NCBI GenBank assembly: GCA_964603455.1
Contig: CAZRVL010000001.1
Location: 40,957-104,956, forward strand
Direction: 5' to 3'
DNA: 64,000 nucleotides
Origin: Flemingiibacterium sp964603455
Lineage (GTDB): Bacteria > Bacillota > Clostridia > Oscillospirales > CAG-272
The notes below the pieces were generated by a model, which worked only from the letters and a program-made list of their open reading frames with translations, was not told where the DNA came from and searched no databases. A program made the position numbers and the translations under genes. Positions 34,092 through 43,312 of the stretch are shown here, piece by piece (position 1 is the stretch's first letter; every line of letters starts with the position of its first letter).

Positions 34092-34925
34092 ATGAACGAC
34101 CAGGTTCAGCAGGCAGATTTCGACATACAGATACGCGAACTGCTTTTAGTTCACAAAAACACCTTTATCCATCGCTTCAAATGGACAGAATACCGCAGCG
34201 GACGGATTATAGACGGCTTCACGATGTGCGTATCCGGAAAAGCATACTTCGACTTTGGCAGCTTCGGCTTCGAGCTGAATGCGGGCGAAGCGGTATTTCT
34301 TCCGGCTGCAAGCTCATATGTAGTGCGCTGTGAGAGCGAAGAACCATTCATACATTATACAATCAATTTCAGACTCGAACCGAGTGAAGACCCCGACTGC
34401 AAGGTAACGGCATTCTCCGAAATATCCGCAGGAAATCTCAGGCATATCACAAGCTCTGACAGCGCAAATATCTATCTCGTAAGACTTGAAGAACTGCTGT
34501 CTGTCTGGCAAAGCAAAAAAAACGGCTATCGCGTGAAAGCCAAGGCAATATTATATGATCTGCTCTACCTATACTTCACCGATGCAGGTCGCACTCACCG
34601 AAATCGTGACGAATATAATATGCTCCTCCCCGCAAAAAAACTGCTCGACGCACACTACAGTGGCTCTGAAACTACCGCAGAATTAGCAGAGCTGTGCAAT
34701 ATGAGCGTAACGACCTTCAGACGGATGTTCACAAAGCTTTTTGCCATGCCGCCGATGGAATATAAGACAAATAAGCGCATACTTCGCGCAAAGGATCTTC
34801 TGCTCTCGGGACAGTATTCTATAAGCGAAGCGGCACATGAGGTCGGATTTACCGATCCGAATTACTTCACAAGAGTCTTCAAGGCACGCGAAGGCATCTC
34901 ACCGTCCGAATTTATTCGCGGCTGA
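34092..34925 (+). CDS. AraC-family transcriptional regulator (isomerase locus)
   Basis: 277 residues from ATG 34092 behind AAAGGAG. N-terminal cupin-type beta domain (SGRIIDGFTMCVSGKAYFDF, GEAVFLPAASSYVVR) and C-terminal helix-turn-helix pair from about 185 (TTAELAELCNMSVTTFRRMF, YSISEAAHEVGFTDPNYFTR, EGISPSEFIRG). Divergent from the isomerase operon, which it probably activates. Confidence 0.9.
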   Translation: MNDQVQQADFDIQIRELLLVHKNTFIHRFKWTEYRSGRIIDGFTMCVSGKAYFDFGSFGFELNAGEAVFLPAASSYVVRCESEEPFIHYTINFRLEPSEDPDCKVTAFSEISAGNLRHITSSDSANIYLVRLEELLSVWQSKKNGYRVKAKAILYDLLYLYFTDAGRTHRNRDEYNMLLPAKKLLDAHYSGSETTAELAELCNMSVTTFRRMFTKLFAMPPMEYKTNKRILRAKDLLLSGQYSISEAAHEVGFTDPNYFTRVFKAREGISPSEFIRG

Positions 34926-34930
34926 TATAT

Positions 34931-34975
34931 AAAAAGCTATCCTTCCAAATTTCCACGGAAGGATAGCTTTTTTTC
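34931..34975. terminator. Bidirectional terminator between AraC and the GH113-like gene
   Basis: 16-bp stem AAAAAGCTATCCTTCC (34931-34946) / GGAAGGATAGCTTTTT with 10-nt loop and T-runs on both strands. Confidence 0.9.
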
Positions 34976-34984
34976 ATTAAATTG

Positions 34985-36007
34985 TCATTCTCTGTTATAC
35001 TTTCTGAAAAGCTCAATAGCGGGCTTGCCCTTTGGAGTAAAGCCACAGTTTCCGGCAGGGTCTGAGTCGAGGAATGGACGATCGAGCTGCTCATCCCACT
35101 TCCACCAGCATATTCCGCGCCACCAGCTCTCGTTCTTAAAGGTCTCAACGACCGCTTCGAGATAATTTGCCTGTTCCATGCCGTCATATTTCGGAGTAAG
35201 ACTCCAACCGGCAGGACTCATCGCACCGCCCTCTCTCGATGTACAGCCGCATTCGCCGAAAAGCAATGGCTTGCCGTATATTTCGGCGCATTTTCTGAAC
35301 CTTTCAAGCAGTGGCACAAATGCTGTCTTCAGCTCTTCGAGTGTAGGATTCGGTTTAGTAGCTGCCTTGTAGTAGCAGCTTATCGACAGAAGATCGAGGT
35401 CATGGAACCAATGATTTTTGTTCTTAACCGCCGCTTCGAAGTCGATATGCCCAAGATGACAGGTGTGACAGGAGGTTACAGGACCGCTGTAAACCTCTCG
35501 AACCGCTCGAATGACCTCCTTCCATTGACTGTTGAAAGGAACTATGAGGTCCAATTCGCTGTCAAGACAGAACATTTCGCAGCCTGTGCGCTCGGCTATC
35601 TTTGCATAATGAACCGAACGCGCCTTCATGCTCCTGAACCATCTCGCAGCATGATCGGTCGCACAGCCCGGAATGCGGTTAGCCGAATCCCATGGAAACC
35701 ATGTAGAAAGTCTGTCCGAGCCATCAAGTCCTTCGAGCATCGGTCTAAGCTGTATCTTTATGCCAAGACTGTGAAGATAGTTTATCATATCCACAAGCTC
35801 TATATCGGTCGGGGTCAGCTCAAAATCCATGAACTGGAAATTTGCCGAATAGTTCTCCTGGAACACAGTAGCGACAAGAGTCACCCACTTTATACCGGCA
35901 GCCGCAATAGCATCGGCTTCAGCCTTAGCCTCAGGCGATTCATAATATCCGGCTTTCGCACGGAATCCGAATGTAACACCATATTGTCTTTCATCGATAA
36001 CGTTCAT
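34985..36007 (-). CDS. GH113-like glycosidase (putative beta-mannanase-type TIM barrel)
   Basis: 340 residues, no signal peptide. TIM-barrel glycosidase pattern: YGVTFGFRAKAGYYESP at the first strand, KIQLRPMLEG, E151 in FCLDSELDL as probable acid/base, E252 in LFGECGC as probable nucleophile, and GICWWKWDE near the end. This arrangement resembles GH113 (glycosidase-like) proteins; the substrate may be a beta-mannan or other beta-hexosan. The start overlaps the upstream GH5-like stop by 4 nt. Last gene of the UxuA-SBP-GH5-GH113 operon. Confidence 0.72.
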   Translation of the reverse strand: MNVIDERQYGVTFGFRAKAGYYESPEAKAEADAIAAAGIKWVTLVATVFQENYSANFQFMDFELTPTDIELVDMINYLHSLGIKIQLRPMLEGLDGSDRLSTWFPWDSANRIPGCATDHAARWFRSMKARSVHYAKIAERTGCEMFCLDSELDLIVPFNSQWKEVIRAVREVYSGPVTSCHTCHLGHIDFEAAVKNKNHWFHDLDLLSISCYYKAATKPNPTLEELKTAFVPLLERFRKCAEIYGKPLLFGECGCTSREGGAMSPAGWSLTPKYDGMEQANYLEAVVETFKNESWWRGICWWKWDEQLDRPFLDSDPAGNCGFTPKGKPAIELFRKYNRE

Positions 36008-37647
36008 TTTGATTCTCCTTTTGTGCTCTTAAAAAGAACACCGTATTTTAAATTATTTACAAAAAGCATATCATGTTCGGTCGAAAGCTCTGCAGTCTCA
36101 TCGTCCCAAATATTTATGACTTCAAGTTGTTCGTAAAGCGGTATCTCTATTACCTTTTTAGAGATAATAGACTCATCCTTTAAGTCACGCAGTATATTCT
36201 TCCAGTTGTACGACTTGTTTCTCAGATAACCGAGTACCGAATTTTTGCCGCGCAGGATGAGAAGAATAAATTCATCATCCTCATATACAAATGATCTGAA
36301 CTCTTCGCGATCAAATTCTATACCGCGTGAAAGTATCTCGATAGGCTTGAAATATTTATAAAGATTCTTTGACTCGACATATCGTCCGTCCCAATGCCAG
36401 ATATGACCACAACCTGCCGCACAGCAGAATATCGGAGTATAAACGAGATCACAGAATATCATTCCGTTGTGATCGGCATTGTAATATCTGAAAGGTCCGG
36501 AATGACAGTTGTTGACCGCTCCGGTCTCAGCGACTATAAACGGCTTGTTCGGCTCTGCGAGACGAACTACCGCATCACGTATCAGAGCTATCGTGTCATC
36601 ATGGCAGATCTCATAGCCTGAACCTTGATCGAGGTAGCGATGCACCTGTTTTATATCCGAAAGCTCCCAGACGAAATTTTTATACAGCTCATATACTCCG
36701 TCACAGTCGAAGCTTCCGAGAGAATTCATCACTAAATGCCGCTTGAAAAGTTCCTTTACTTTCGGGAGCATATACCTGTTCCATTCGAGCATCTCATTCC
36801 AAGGCAAGCAGTTCATTTCGTTCCAAAGCTCTATGCCGAATACAGTCGGATCTCCCGAAAAGCGTTTGGCAAGCTCTTTGACCTTATAAAGCCACTTTTC
36901 GCGCCAAACATCATCTCTGAGCCATTCTGCGGCACTTTTACAGCGTCGGTCTCCGATATAAAGCCGCTTATTGAACTTTCGGAAAACATCATCCGAATAT
37001 GAATCCGAATCCGCGACTCTCTCATAATCAAAGAATCTGAATTGTTCCAGAGTGAGCTTCAGTTTTATATCATATTTTTTCGAAAGCTCTACTAGATATT
37101 CGATTTTCGAAAGCTTTATATTGTCAAGCACTCCGGCTTCTTCTGTGTCCGGCGAAAAATATTCGTGACCTATCCATATTCTGACAATATTCACACCGTT
37201 TTTGCTGCATTCGCGAAACCAATGCTCGTATTGACGCATTCCGAGATACTTGAAACCCGAGCAACCGAACTCATCGCCGTTTGACTTCGAATACGGAGTT
37301 ATAAAGGCTAAGTTTATGCCTATCGGGCAAAACGAAGTCGAGTCACTGTAGGCAAAATATCTCGGATCTTTCTTACTAACTTCAACATATCCGTGCAGAT
37401 CCGATTCGACACATTCAAATTCTCCGCCGTCAAAGCTGTATACTCCAAGCTCATCCGGGAAAAATCTGACAAGCTTATAAGGACTCTGAACAGCCGTCAC
37501 TCTTTCTCCGCCCTCATCATCATAGTAAAATTCTATCGGTTGATATTCAAACGGTTCGAGGATCGTCACTTTTCCGCTCGGAGACACAAGAGTGATGCTA
37601 TGCTCACTCTTGTATTCAAATTTTCCGTATAACTTTATCTGCTCCAT
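36004..37647 (-). CDS. GH5/clan GH-A-type beta-glycosidase with N-terminal beta domain
   Basis: 547 residues, no signal peptide. Residues 1-90 form a beta sandwich resembling DUF5060-type domains that precede clan GH-A enzymes. Barrel from about residue 105: NIVRIWIGHEYF, acid/base E277 in FGIELWNEMN, nucleophile E374 in FIVAETGA, and a Trp-rich region (CGHIWHWDGRY) near the last strand. The C-terminal tail is a small beta domain. Starts 2 nt after the solute-binding protein stop with little ribosome site of its own, so translation is probably coupled. Co-transcribed with a GH113-like enzyme and a UxuA-like dehydratase. Confidence 0.78.
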   Translation of the reverse strand: MEQIKLYGKFEYKSEHSITLVSPSGKVTILEPFEYQPIEFYYDDEGGERVTAVQSPYKLVRFFPDELGVYSFDGGEFECVESDLHGYVEVSKKDPRYFAYSDSTSFCPIGINLAFITPYSKSNGDEFGCSGFKYLGMRQYEHWFRECSKNGVNIVRIWIGHEYFSPDTEEAGVLDNIKLSKIEYLVELSKKYDIKLKLTLEQFRFFDYERVADSDSYSDDVFRKFNKRLYIGDRRCKSAAEWLRDDVWREKWLYKVKELAKRFSGDPTVFGIELWNEMNCLPWNEMLEWNRYMLPKVKELFKRHLVMNSLGSFDCDGVYELYKNFVWELSDIKQVHRYLDQGSGYEICHDDTIALIRDAVVRLAEPNKPFIVAETGAVNNCHSGPFRYYNADHNGMIFCDLVYTPIFCCAAGCGHIWHWDGRYVESKNLYKYFKPIEILSRGIEFDREEFRSFVYEDDEFILLILRGKNSVLGYLRNKSYNWKNILRDLKDESIISKKVIEIPLYEQLEVINIWDDETAELSTEHDMLFVNNLKYGVLFKSTKGESK

Positions 37648-37649
37648 AC

Positions 37650-39122
37650 TCAGTCCTCAAGTGCCATAATATCTGCAAGATATTCTTCGCACATGGTATT
37701 TACAGCTTCTTCCTGCGAAGCCCATGTCGATGCCCAACCCCCGGTCGGTCTAGAGATAGCATTTCTCAAAGTGGTTGATATAGCTTTCATCATAGGTCCG
37801 TGAACCACACCGAAATCAAAGCTGATATGTCCTCTTATAAGATCGAACATCTGTGCGCTTATGTCATCACGCGAATACTTTACCTTTAATGCCTTCTCAT
37901 AGTATGCCGGAGTTACCGAACGATAGTTCTCGCTCGCCAAAGCTTCGAGTACAGCCGCACAATTTTCCACATTTGCGGTCTTAAGTATTCCGAACAGCGA
38001 ATAAGTTGCTCTCGATGAGGAAATATATTCGGACTGCTCCTCATCATATTTGGGGTATGGAAGGATACCGAAATCGAAATCCATATCTCTGAATATTTCG
38101 GAATTTTTAAATTCACCTGTCATAAAAAGTGAGCGTCCATCTGAGAATATCTTAGTCTCATCTGAGTCCTCCGGCAACTGTTCGAGACAAGAATCGTTTT
38201 CCATTATGGTCTTGAATTTGTCGATAAGCGAAACTATCTGCTCAGAGCCAAGAACATATTCAAAAAGTCCTTCTGAGTTCTTCTCGGTAAGTCTGAGTCC
38301 GCAGGACAAAACAAAGTTCGGCGCATGATTCACGTTCGAAAAATAAAATCCGAATTGGTCTTCGAGATCGACCGAGGTATTGCCGTTTAAGTCGCTGTAC
38401 ATTGACGATGCCATCTCTGTCATCTTGTCAAGCGTCCACTTTCCGTTATTGACCAACTGATACGGATCATCAAGATGATTTTGCTCGATCATATTCTTGT
38501 TGAAATAAAAGCACATCACCCCTTTTACAACACCAAGGCAGGCTTCTCCCGAACACATATACATACGTCCGTTCACCGAAAGCTCATCGACCAACTCAGC
38601 CGGCCACCAATCCGAATCGAAGTTGAGATACGGTATGTCACTCTTGAGCAGGTTTACGAACATTCCCTCCTGCGCAAGATACGGCATTATATTCGAAAGT
38701 CCGGCAGCTATATCAATAGAACCGTCATTCGCCAAAACGCTCGATCTCACCGTGTCCATGTATATGTTGCGGTCACCCCAGAAGTCCTCGGAAGTGTTCG
38801 AGATATATTCGAGGTTCACGTTAAGGCGTTCCTCTATGGCACGGTTTCGGTTGTATATCGCGTCATCGACAATATCGCCGCTCTCCTCCGCGTCAAATTC
38901 ACTTTCGATGGTATCGCCGCGAACATATATTTTAACAGTTGCGTCATTTAGATTTGTGCCGACCGGAATATTGTCTATCGAGGTCTCGACTCCCGAAGAA
39001 ATTTGATCATCTGCCGAAGTATCATCAGACTGCATACCATCCGAGTCCGAGCACGCTGTAAAAGAAGTTATCGAGGCTAACATAGCTACCAAAAGCAGCT
39101 TTGAGATCATTCGCTTTTTCAT
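37650..39122 (-). CDS. Extracellular solute-binding lipoprotein (UxuA/GH5 locus)
   Basis: 490 residues. Lipoprotein signal ends at TSFTAC with Cys24, then an acidic/Ser-rich linker. Paralogue of the receptors at 8164 and 28398, with the same VDDAIYNRN, GKWTLDKM and DFGILPYPKYDE blocks and an EF-hand-like loop (DLNGNTSVDLED). No ABC permease nearby. Second gene of the operon; its start lies behind the longest of the Shine-Dalgarno hairpin elements (39123-39179). Confidence 0.85.
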   Translation of the reverse strand: MKKRMISKLLLVAMLASITSFTACSDSDGMQSDDTSADDQISSGVETSIDNIPVGTNLNDATVKIYVRGDTIESEFDAEESGDIVDDAIYNRNRAIEERLNVNLEYISNTSEDFWGDRNIYMDTVRSSVLANDGSIDIAAGLSNIMPYLAQEGMFVNLLKSDIPYLNFDSDWWPAELVDELSVNGRMYMCSGEACLGVVKGVMCFYFNKNMIEQNHLDDPYQLVNNGKWTLDKMTEMASSMYSDLNGNTSVDLEDQFGFYFSNVNHAPNFVLSCGLRLTEKNSEGLFEYVLGSEQIVSLIDKFKTIMENDSCLEQLPEDSDETKIFSDGRSLFMTGEFKNSEIFRDMDFDFGILPYPKYDEEQSEYISSSRATYSLFGILKTANVENCAAVLEALASENYRSVTPAYYEKALKVKYSRDDISAQMFDLIRGHISFDFGVVHGPMMKAISTTLRNAISRPTGGWASTWASQEEAVNTMCEEYLADIMALED

Positions 39123-39179
39123 TTTATTACCATAGCATTTGCAAATGCAGCTTTACACTGCAAAGCCAAAGCATCCTTT
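39123..39179 (-). promoter_or_regulatory. Shine-Dalgarno hairpin element upstream of the solute-binding protein
   Basis: Minus strand: AAAGGA (39179-39174), then a structured stretch containing GCTTT/AAAGC and a palindromic GCATTTGCAAATGC stem ending at 39135, TGG at 39132-39130, a 7-nt AT-rich spacer, ATG 39122. The Shine-Dalgarno is over 50 nt from the start unless the structure folds; the gap after the last stem is 12 nt, as in the other copies. Confidence 0.6.
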
Positions 39180-39223
39180 CTGTTCCGTATAGAAACATGT
39201 TTTTAAAGTTTATTATGAAAAAT

Positions 39224-40177
39224 TCATCTGTTGTTGTCAAGTATTCCCTTTAGATAACCTATCGCAAACATCCGACCGAGCGCATCGTATCCGTCCTGCT
39301 TTCCGCTTTCAAACGGAAGTGTCGGAACATGATCGACTCTTATCGGAATATCACTTGCACCGTTCTTGCAGTACTTTGTATAGAGACGTATCGCATCTGC
39401 CATATCAATATCACCGTTATCGTGATATGTTTCGGAGAAATCTTTCTTTACACCGCGTACATTTCTGAAATGCACGAAGAATATTTTATCAGCCAATGTA
39501 GGTATCGCCTCACCAAGCTCCTCACCCATCAGTTTGTAGCACGCTTGACAGAAGGTCACACCCAGATTAGGCGAATCTGCCACTGACATACCGCGCTTTA
39601 TAGCTTCAAGGCTCGTAAATATCCTTCCGACTCTGCCAAGCGATGCAAGCGGCGGATCATCCGGATGAAGTGCCAGCTTTATGCCGTATTTCTCCGCATA
39701 CGGTATTACCGCCTTTATAAAATAGACATAATTCTCCCAAACCTGCTCACTCGGCAGCACATATCCGTCATCACAAAAATCATCGAGCTTGAATCCTGTG
39801 ACATATGCTCCTCCGCGTTCCGGCAGAGTCTTAGACGTGCGCGTCCAGCCGTAATGTGCCATAAAATTAAAGCACACCGTGGTTACCCCCTCGCGTCCAA
39901 GGTTCTCCATAAGCTTTATAAAGGCTTCTATCGACTCATCACGCATATTGTCTCCAAGCTTTATATGATCGTGGAGCGAATTTGGGAGCGGCTCGACAAC
40001 TAGCGGAGTTATACCATGAGATCTGAATCGATCACATACGGTCTTCAGCATTTCGGATGAAGTGACATCGAAGTCTTTATCCTCCGGAAGTCGTATGACT
40101 CCGTGAGAAACTCCGCAGCATGGTGAAAGCTCCCAACAAAGATCGGGCTTTGAGTTAAAATAATCGCATAATATCAT
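39224..40177 (-). CDS. UxuA-like mannonate dehydratase-family protein
   Basis: 317 residues, slightly shorter than typical UxuA. TIM-barrel with the UxuA pattern: VEPLPNSLHDHIKLGD, VCFNFMAHYGWTRT, LALHPDDPPLASLGRVGRI, SPNLGVTFCQACY, and IFFVHFRNVRG followed by FSETYHDNGDIDM. Metal and substrate residues (Cys/His/Asp of those blocks) appear present. UxuA dehydrates D-mannonate to 2-keto-3-deoxygluconate; classical active-site details vary, so another aldonate or sugar epimerisation is possible. First gene of the operon continuing through a sugar receptor, GH5-like and GH113-like enzymes. Confidence 0.78.
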   Translation of the reverse strand: MILCDYFNSKPDLCWELSPCCGVSHGVIRLPEDKDFDVTSSEMLKTVCDRFRSHGITPLVVEPLPNSLHDHIKLGDNMRDESIEAFIKLMENLGREGVTTVCFNFMAHYGWTRTSKTLPERGGAYVTGFKLDDFCDDGYVLPSEQVWENYVYFIKAVIPYAEKYGIKLALHPDDPPLASLGRVGRIFTSLEAIKRGMSVADSPNLGVTFCQACYKLMGEELGEAIPTLADKIFFVHFRNVRGVKKDFSETYHDNGDIDMADAIRLYTKYCKNGASDIPIRVDHVPTLPFESGKQDGYDALGRMFAIGYLKGILDNNR

Positions 40178-40252
40178 GTTGTTTTACCTGTTAAAATATT
40201 ATTGCCAATTTTTAAATTCGTAATATAGTATCAGCTTTTCGGAATATAGTTA

Positions 40253-40281
40253 TTGACAAATCTCAATCGATTGATTATAAT
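40253..40281 (+). promoter_or_regulatory. Consensus promoter of the AraC gene (UxuA locus) with palindrome in the spacer
   Basis: TTGACA (40253-40258), 17-nt spacer, TATAAT (40276-40281). The spacer contains a perfect 12-nt palindrome TCAATCGATTGA (40263-40274), a likely operator since a protein bound there would block RNA polymerase. Confidence 0.82.
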
Positions 40282-40342
40282 TATTATACCACACAGTTTA
40301 CGAGCTTTCCACAACAATATTACAAATTTATGATACGATATT

Positions 40343-41194
40343 ATGAAAATTGAGATATATTCCGAAAATACACACCGACTTTTGTTCACACTTTTCGACA
40401 GCACAAAAAAGAAAAAGACCGATGCATTCAGAACACATCATCACCCGGAGCTTGAACTCGGACTTATCCTGAACGGCAGCGGCAGCTATATTTTGGAAAA
40501 TGATACCTATACGGCAATGCCTGGCGATATATTTTTAGTTCGCCCGAACGAACAGCATTGTGTTCCGACGATATTCACACCTGAGCTTTGCAGCTTCAAT
40601 ATTTATGTGACCTCATACTGTCTCTGGAACATATGCTCAGAATATGTAGAGCCCACACATCTTGCGATGCTCGTCGGAAACTCAGATATTATCCATCGAT
40701 TTGTCGGAAGACAGGAAATGATCGAACGCATAATCTCACTGTGCAGCAGTCCTGAGTCGGCAGAAAAACACCGTCATGAACTTAGGCTATGTCTTCTTGA
40801 GCTTATAATCTCGATAACCGGAGAATTTGACGAAAATACAGAAAACGATCTGATGCTGAAAAGTGCAATGAGACATCAAAACGACATACAAAATGCTATA
40901 ACCTTCATAAACGAAAATCTCACCGAATCGATAAGCCTTGATGACATCGCAAAAAGTGCAGGACTCAGCCGTTCGCATATTTCGACTTTGTTTAAAAGTC
41001 TTACTGGGATCTCGCCCTATGAATATCTTCTTTTGCAACGGATAGAACGCTCGATAGAGCTTCTCAGAAACACAGACACCACAGTAGTCGAGATAGCCTA
41101 TTCCTGTGGTTTCAGAAATCTCGCAAACTTCAACAAATCATTCAAAAAGATAACGAATATGACTCCGAGCGAATACCGTGAGTCAAAACGATAA
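40343..41194 (+). CDS. AraC-family transcriptional regulator (UxuA/GH5 locus)
   Basis: 283 residues. N-terminal cupin (HHHPELELGLILNGSGSYIL, AMPGDIFLVRPNEQHCVP) and C-terminal double helix-turn-helix (ISLDDIAKSAGLSRSHISTL, TVVEIAYSCGFRNLANFNKS, MTPSEYRESKR). The ribosome site before ATG 40343 is weak. Divergent from the UxuA operon, its likely target. Confidence 0.88.
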   Translation: MKIEIYSENTHRLLFTLFDSTKKKKTDAFRTHHHPELELGLILNGSGSYILENDTYTAMPGDIFLVRPNEQHCVPTIFTPELCSFNIYVTSYCLWNICSEYVEPTHLAMLVGNSDIIHRFVGRQEMIERIISLCSSPESAEKHRHELRLCLLELIISITGEFDENTENDLMLKSAMRHQNDIQNAITFINENLTESISLDDIAKSAGLSRSHISTLFKSLTGISPYEYLLLQRIERSIELLRNTDTTVVEIAYSCGFRNLANFNKSFKKITNMTPSEYRESKR

Positions 41195-41200
41195 AAAAAT

Positions 41201-41278
41201 TCTGCCCGGAATTGATATGCCCCAAAAAGTATCTAAGCTTTTGAGTAACATATCAATTTCAGGCAGACCTTTTTATTT
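41201..41278. terminator. Long hairpin terminator between AraC and the DUF6067-like gene
   Basis: Arms 41201-41219 (TCTGCC, GAATTGATATG) and 41249-41267 (CATATCAATTTC, GGCAGA), about 30-nt loop, followed by a T-rich tract that contains the stop codon of the convergent gene. Confidence 0.78.
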
Positions 41279-43299
41279 TATTTTACAAACAGTATACGGC
41301 AGGAATAGGGCTTCATCGAAAATTCAAATCCGACCCTCTCCTTTGTCTGCATATCTATCGCAGAAGAAACATCCTCGGGAAAATCTATCTTTACACTATC
41401 AATATCAAGTGCGGAAATATTCACAACGAACGCCAACAGCTGTGCAGCTCCGGAAAGGTCATAATATCTGTAATACGTGACCTTGATCTTTTCGCTCGAA
41501 GACACTATTTCGTTCTTCCAGTATGGCATAAATTCCGATTTATCTATCGGGAAGGAATCGAATATTTTCCAAACTCCGCTCATGAGATCGAGAGGATGCT
41601 CAATATCATTCGGACGCGGAAGTATTCCGTGGAGTATCGAGCAGGCGAGCGCCTGTTCAAATGTCCATTTCGGCGGATTTGCATATGCAATAAATTCGAC
41701 CGGTGCACCCATATTTCTTCCGATATATTCCGCACGGAAATAATCGAGGTTCATATCCTCGGTCATTCCTTTCTTTACCAGCGAAAACTGAAGATTCTCT
41801 CCATACCAGTTCTGATGGATATAAGGTATCACAGTGAAGTTCACGAATCCGTAATCGTGTACATTTATCTCGCCACCACGCGATTCGACAACATCATATA
41901 ACCGCTTGAACAGACGGCGTATCGCCCTGTGCTGATAGCTTCCGTGAAGCTGTCCGTTCTCATCATACCAACCGCAGCCATGCTCGGTCGAACAGCAGCA
42001 GCGCGCATGGCTCGTTCCATCGAGATATACTCCGTCAGTATGATATTCATCCATCATCTTTGTCACGCCGGCGATGAACCTGTCCTCGTATTCGCTGTTG
42101 TAGCAGACTATATAGTCTCTCTGGAAAGGTACTCTCCACCAACCGCCGTCAAGCTGTCCGTCAGCCTTTCGATACGCCATATGTTTTTCAAGCTCATTCC
42201 ATTCGGGAGACATCGACGACAGCTCGTAGCCGAAATAGGTCAATACCTTTATCCCGCGCTTATGGCATTCATCTGTTATCGTCCGTATCTGCCTCTCGGT
42301 AAATTCGCTAAGTTCAAAATAATTCTGAGACTTGTTCCACTTTTCGTGAAGTATGAGCGTTGTGACTCCCTTTTCCTTGAGCTCATCGTAGCGTCCGGCT
42401 AAAACATCTATGTAATTGCCCTTGACCTTTATACCACAATCGAGATGGAAGGCATTGTGTATATACGGCTGCTTCGGGAATGGCTTGACAGGAGTCGAAT
42501 GCAGACCGAATTTGAAGGTTATCGGCTTAAAATTGTTCATTCCGTACTTCGGATCGCCCTTCCATGAGATCGGATGACTGTCCAAAAGACGTATCCTCAG
42601 TATGAGAGCATCTCCGTCATGTACGAATTCTATAGCTCTGTCCGATTCCGCACTCTGCCAATTTCGGTCGTTCTCGGCGAAAAATCCAAGTCCGCGTTCC
42701 TCGTTTCCGAGCCACAGCAGAGCCTTAAACGGAATGCCTACCGATTGCTTCGGTACTTTTCCGCTTGTTGACATACCGGTCATAGGTATCTCACCGTCGT
42801 CATATTTCATCGAGCTATTGGGATACATATGATAAAGCGTTGCGGCTTCCGCTTTGAGCGGTATTTCGAGCCACAGCTTGTCAAGCTTGAATAGCGTTGG
42901 CTTTGTTTCGCCTATACCGAACACCTGTGCAACTGTCTGACCGCGTGTCATCAGCTTAAGATCTATGTCGATACATCCATCGTAATCTATATTATAGCAG
43001 GTATCGACTATAAATCTGTCCGACTGCTTTGCACCGCAGATGATTATATTTTCATCCGAACGACTCTGGATAAAGCTCTCGGATTCGTTGTCCGGATAAT
43101 CATTATTCCAGTTCGACTCAGCTCCGTCCTCAATCGAGACTATGCGCATAGGTGCGGCGAGCAATTCGACTCCTTGTGATTTTATCGAGGTCAGCATTCC
43201 GTCCGCTCCGACAGTATAATCGCGTCCTATAACATGTACTGTATGTTCGAGTCCGTTCGTTTCAGCTCTTAGCGGTATAAATGGTCTTGGTATTTTCAT
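41278..43299 (-). CDS. DUF6067-like glycoside hydrolase domain protein
   Basis: 673 residues from ATG 43299 behind AAGGAGG; the longer frame reads through the ribosome site. No signal peptide. N-terminal beta-supersandwich (about 1-280, with GNEERGLGFFAENDRNW typical of this group), then a TIM-barrel region with YFGYELSSMSPEW, DGVYLDGTSHARCCC (acidic residues at a strand end) and EINVHDYGFVNF, and a small C-terminal beta domain. Related to glycoside-hydrolase-like proteins of unknown specificity. Last gene of a three-gene operon with a DUF5107 protein and a regulator. Confidence 0.72.
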   Translation of the reverse strand: MKIPRPFIPLRAETNGLEHTVHVIGRDYTVGADGMLTSIKSQGVELLAAPMRIVSIEDGAESNWNNDYPDNESESFIQSRSDENIIICGAKQSDRFIVDTCYNIDYDGCIDIDLKLMTRGQTVAQVFGIGETKPTLFKLDKLWLEIPLKAEAATLYHMYPNSSMKYDDGEIPMTGMSTSGKVPKQSVGIPFKALLWLGNEERGLGFFAENDRNWQSAESDRAIEFVHDGDALILRIRLLDSHPISWKGDPKYGMNNFKPITFKFGLHSTPVKPFPKQPYIHNAFHLDCGIKVKGNYIDVLAGRYDELKEKGVTTLILHEKWNKSQNYFELSEFTERQIRTITDECHKRGIKVLTYFGYELSSMSPEWNELEKHMAYRKADGQLDGGWWRVPFQRDYIVCYNSEYEDRFIAGVTKMMDEYHTDGVYLDGTSHARCCCSTEHGCGWYDENGQLHGSYQHRAIRRLFKRLYDVVESRGGEINVHDYGFVNFTVIPYIHQNWYGENLQFSLVKKGMTEDMNLDYFRAEYIGRNMGAPVEFIAYANPPKWTFEQALACSILHGILPRPNDIEHPLDLMSGVWKIFDSFPIDKSEFMPYWKNEIVSSSEKIKVTYYRYYDLSGAAQLLAFVVNISALDIDSVKIDFPEDVSSAIDMQTKERVGFEFSMKPYSCRILFVK

Positions 43300-43312
43300 T
43301 TGTTGTTCCTCC

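Noticed and set aside
39224..40177. Xylose isomerase-like epimerase instead of UxuA
   Set aside because: The FNFM..GWTRT, HPDDPP and HFRNV blocks are specific to UxuA-type proteins.
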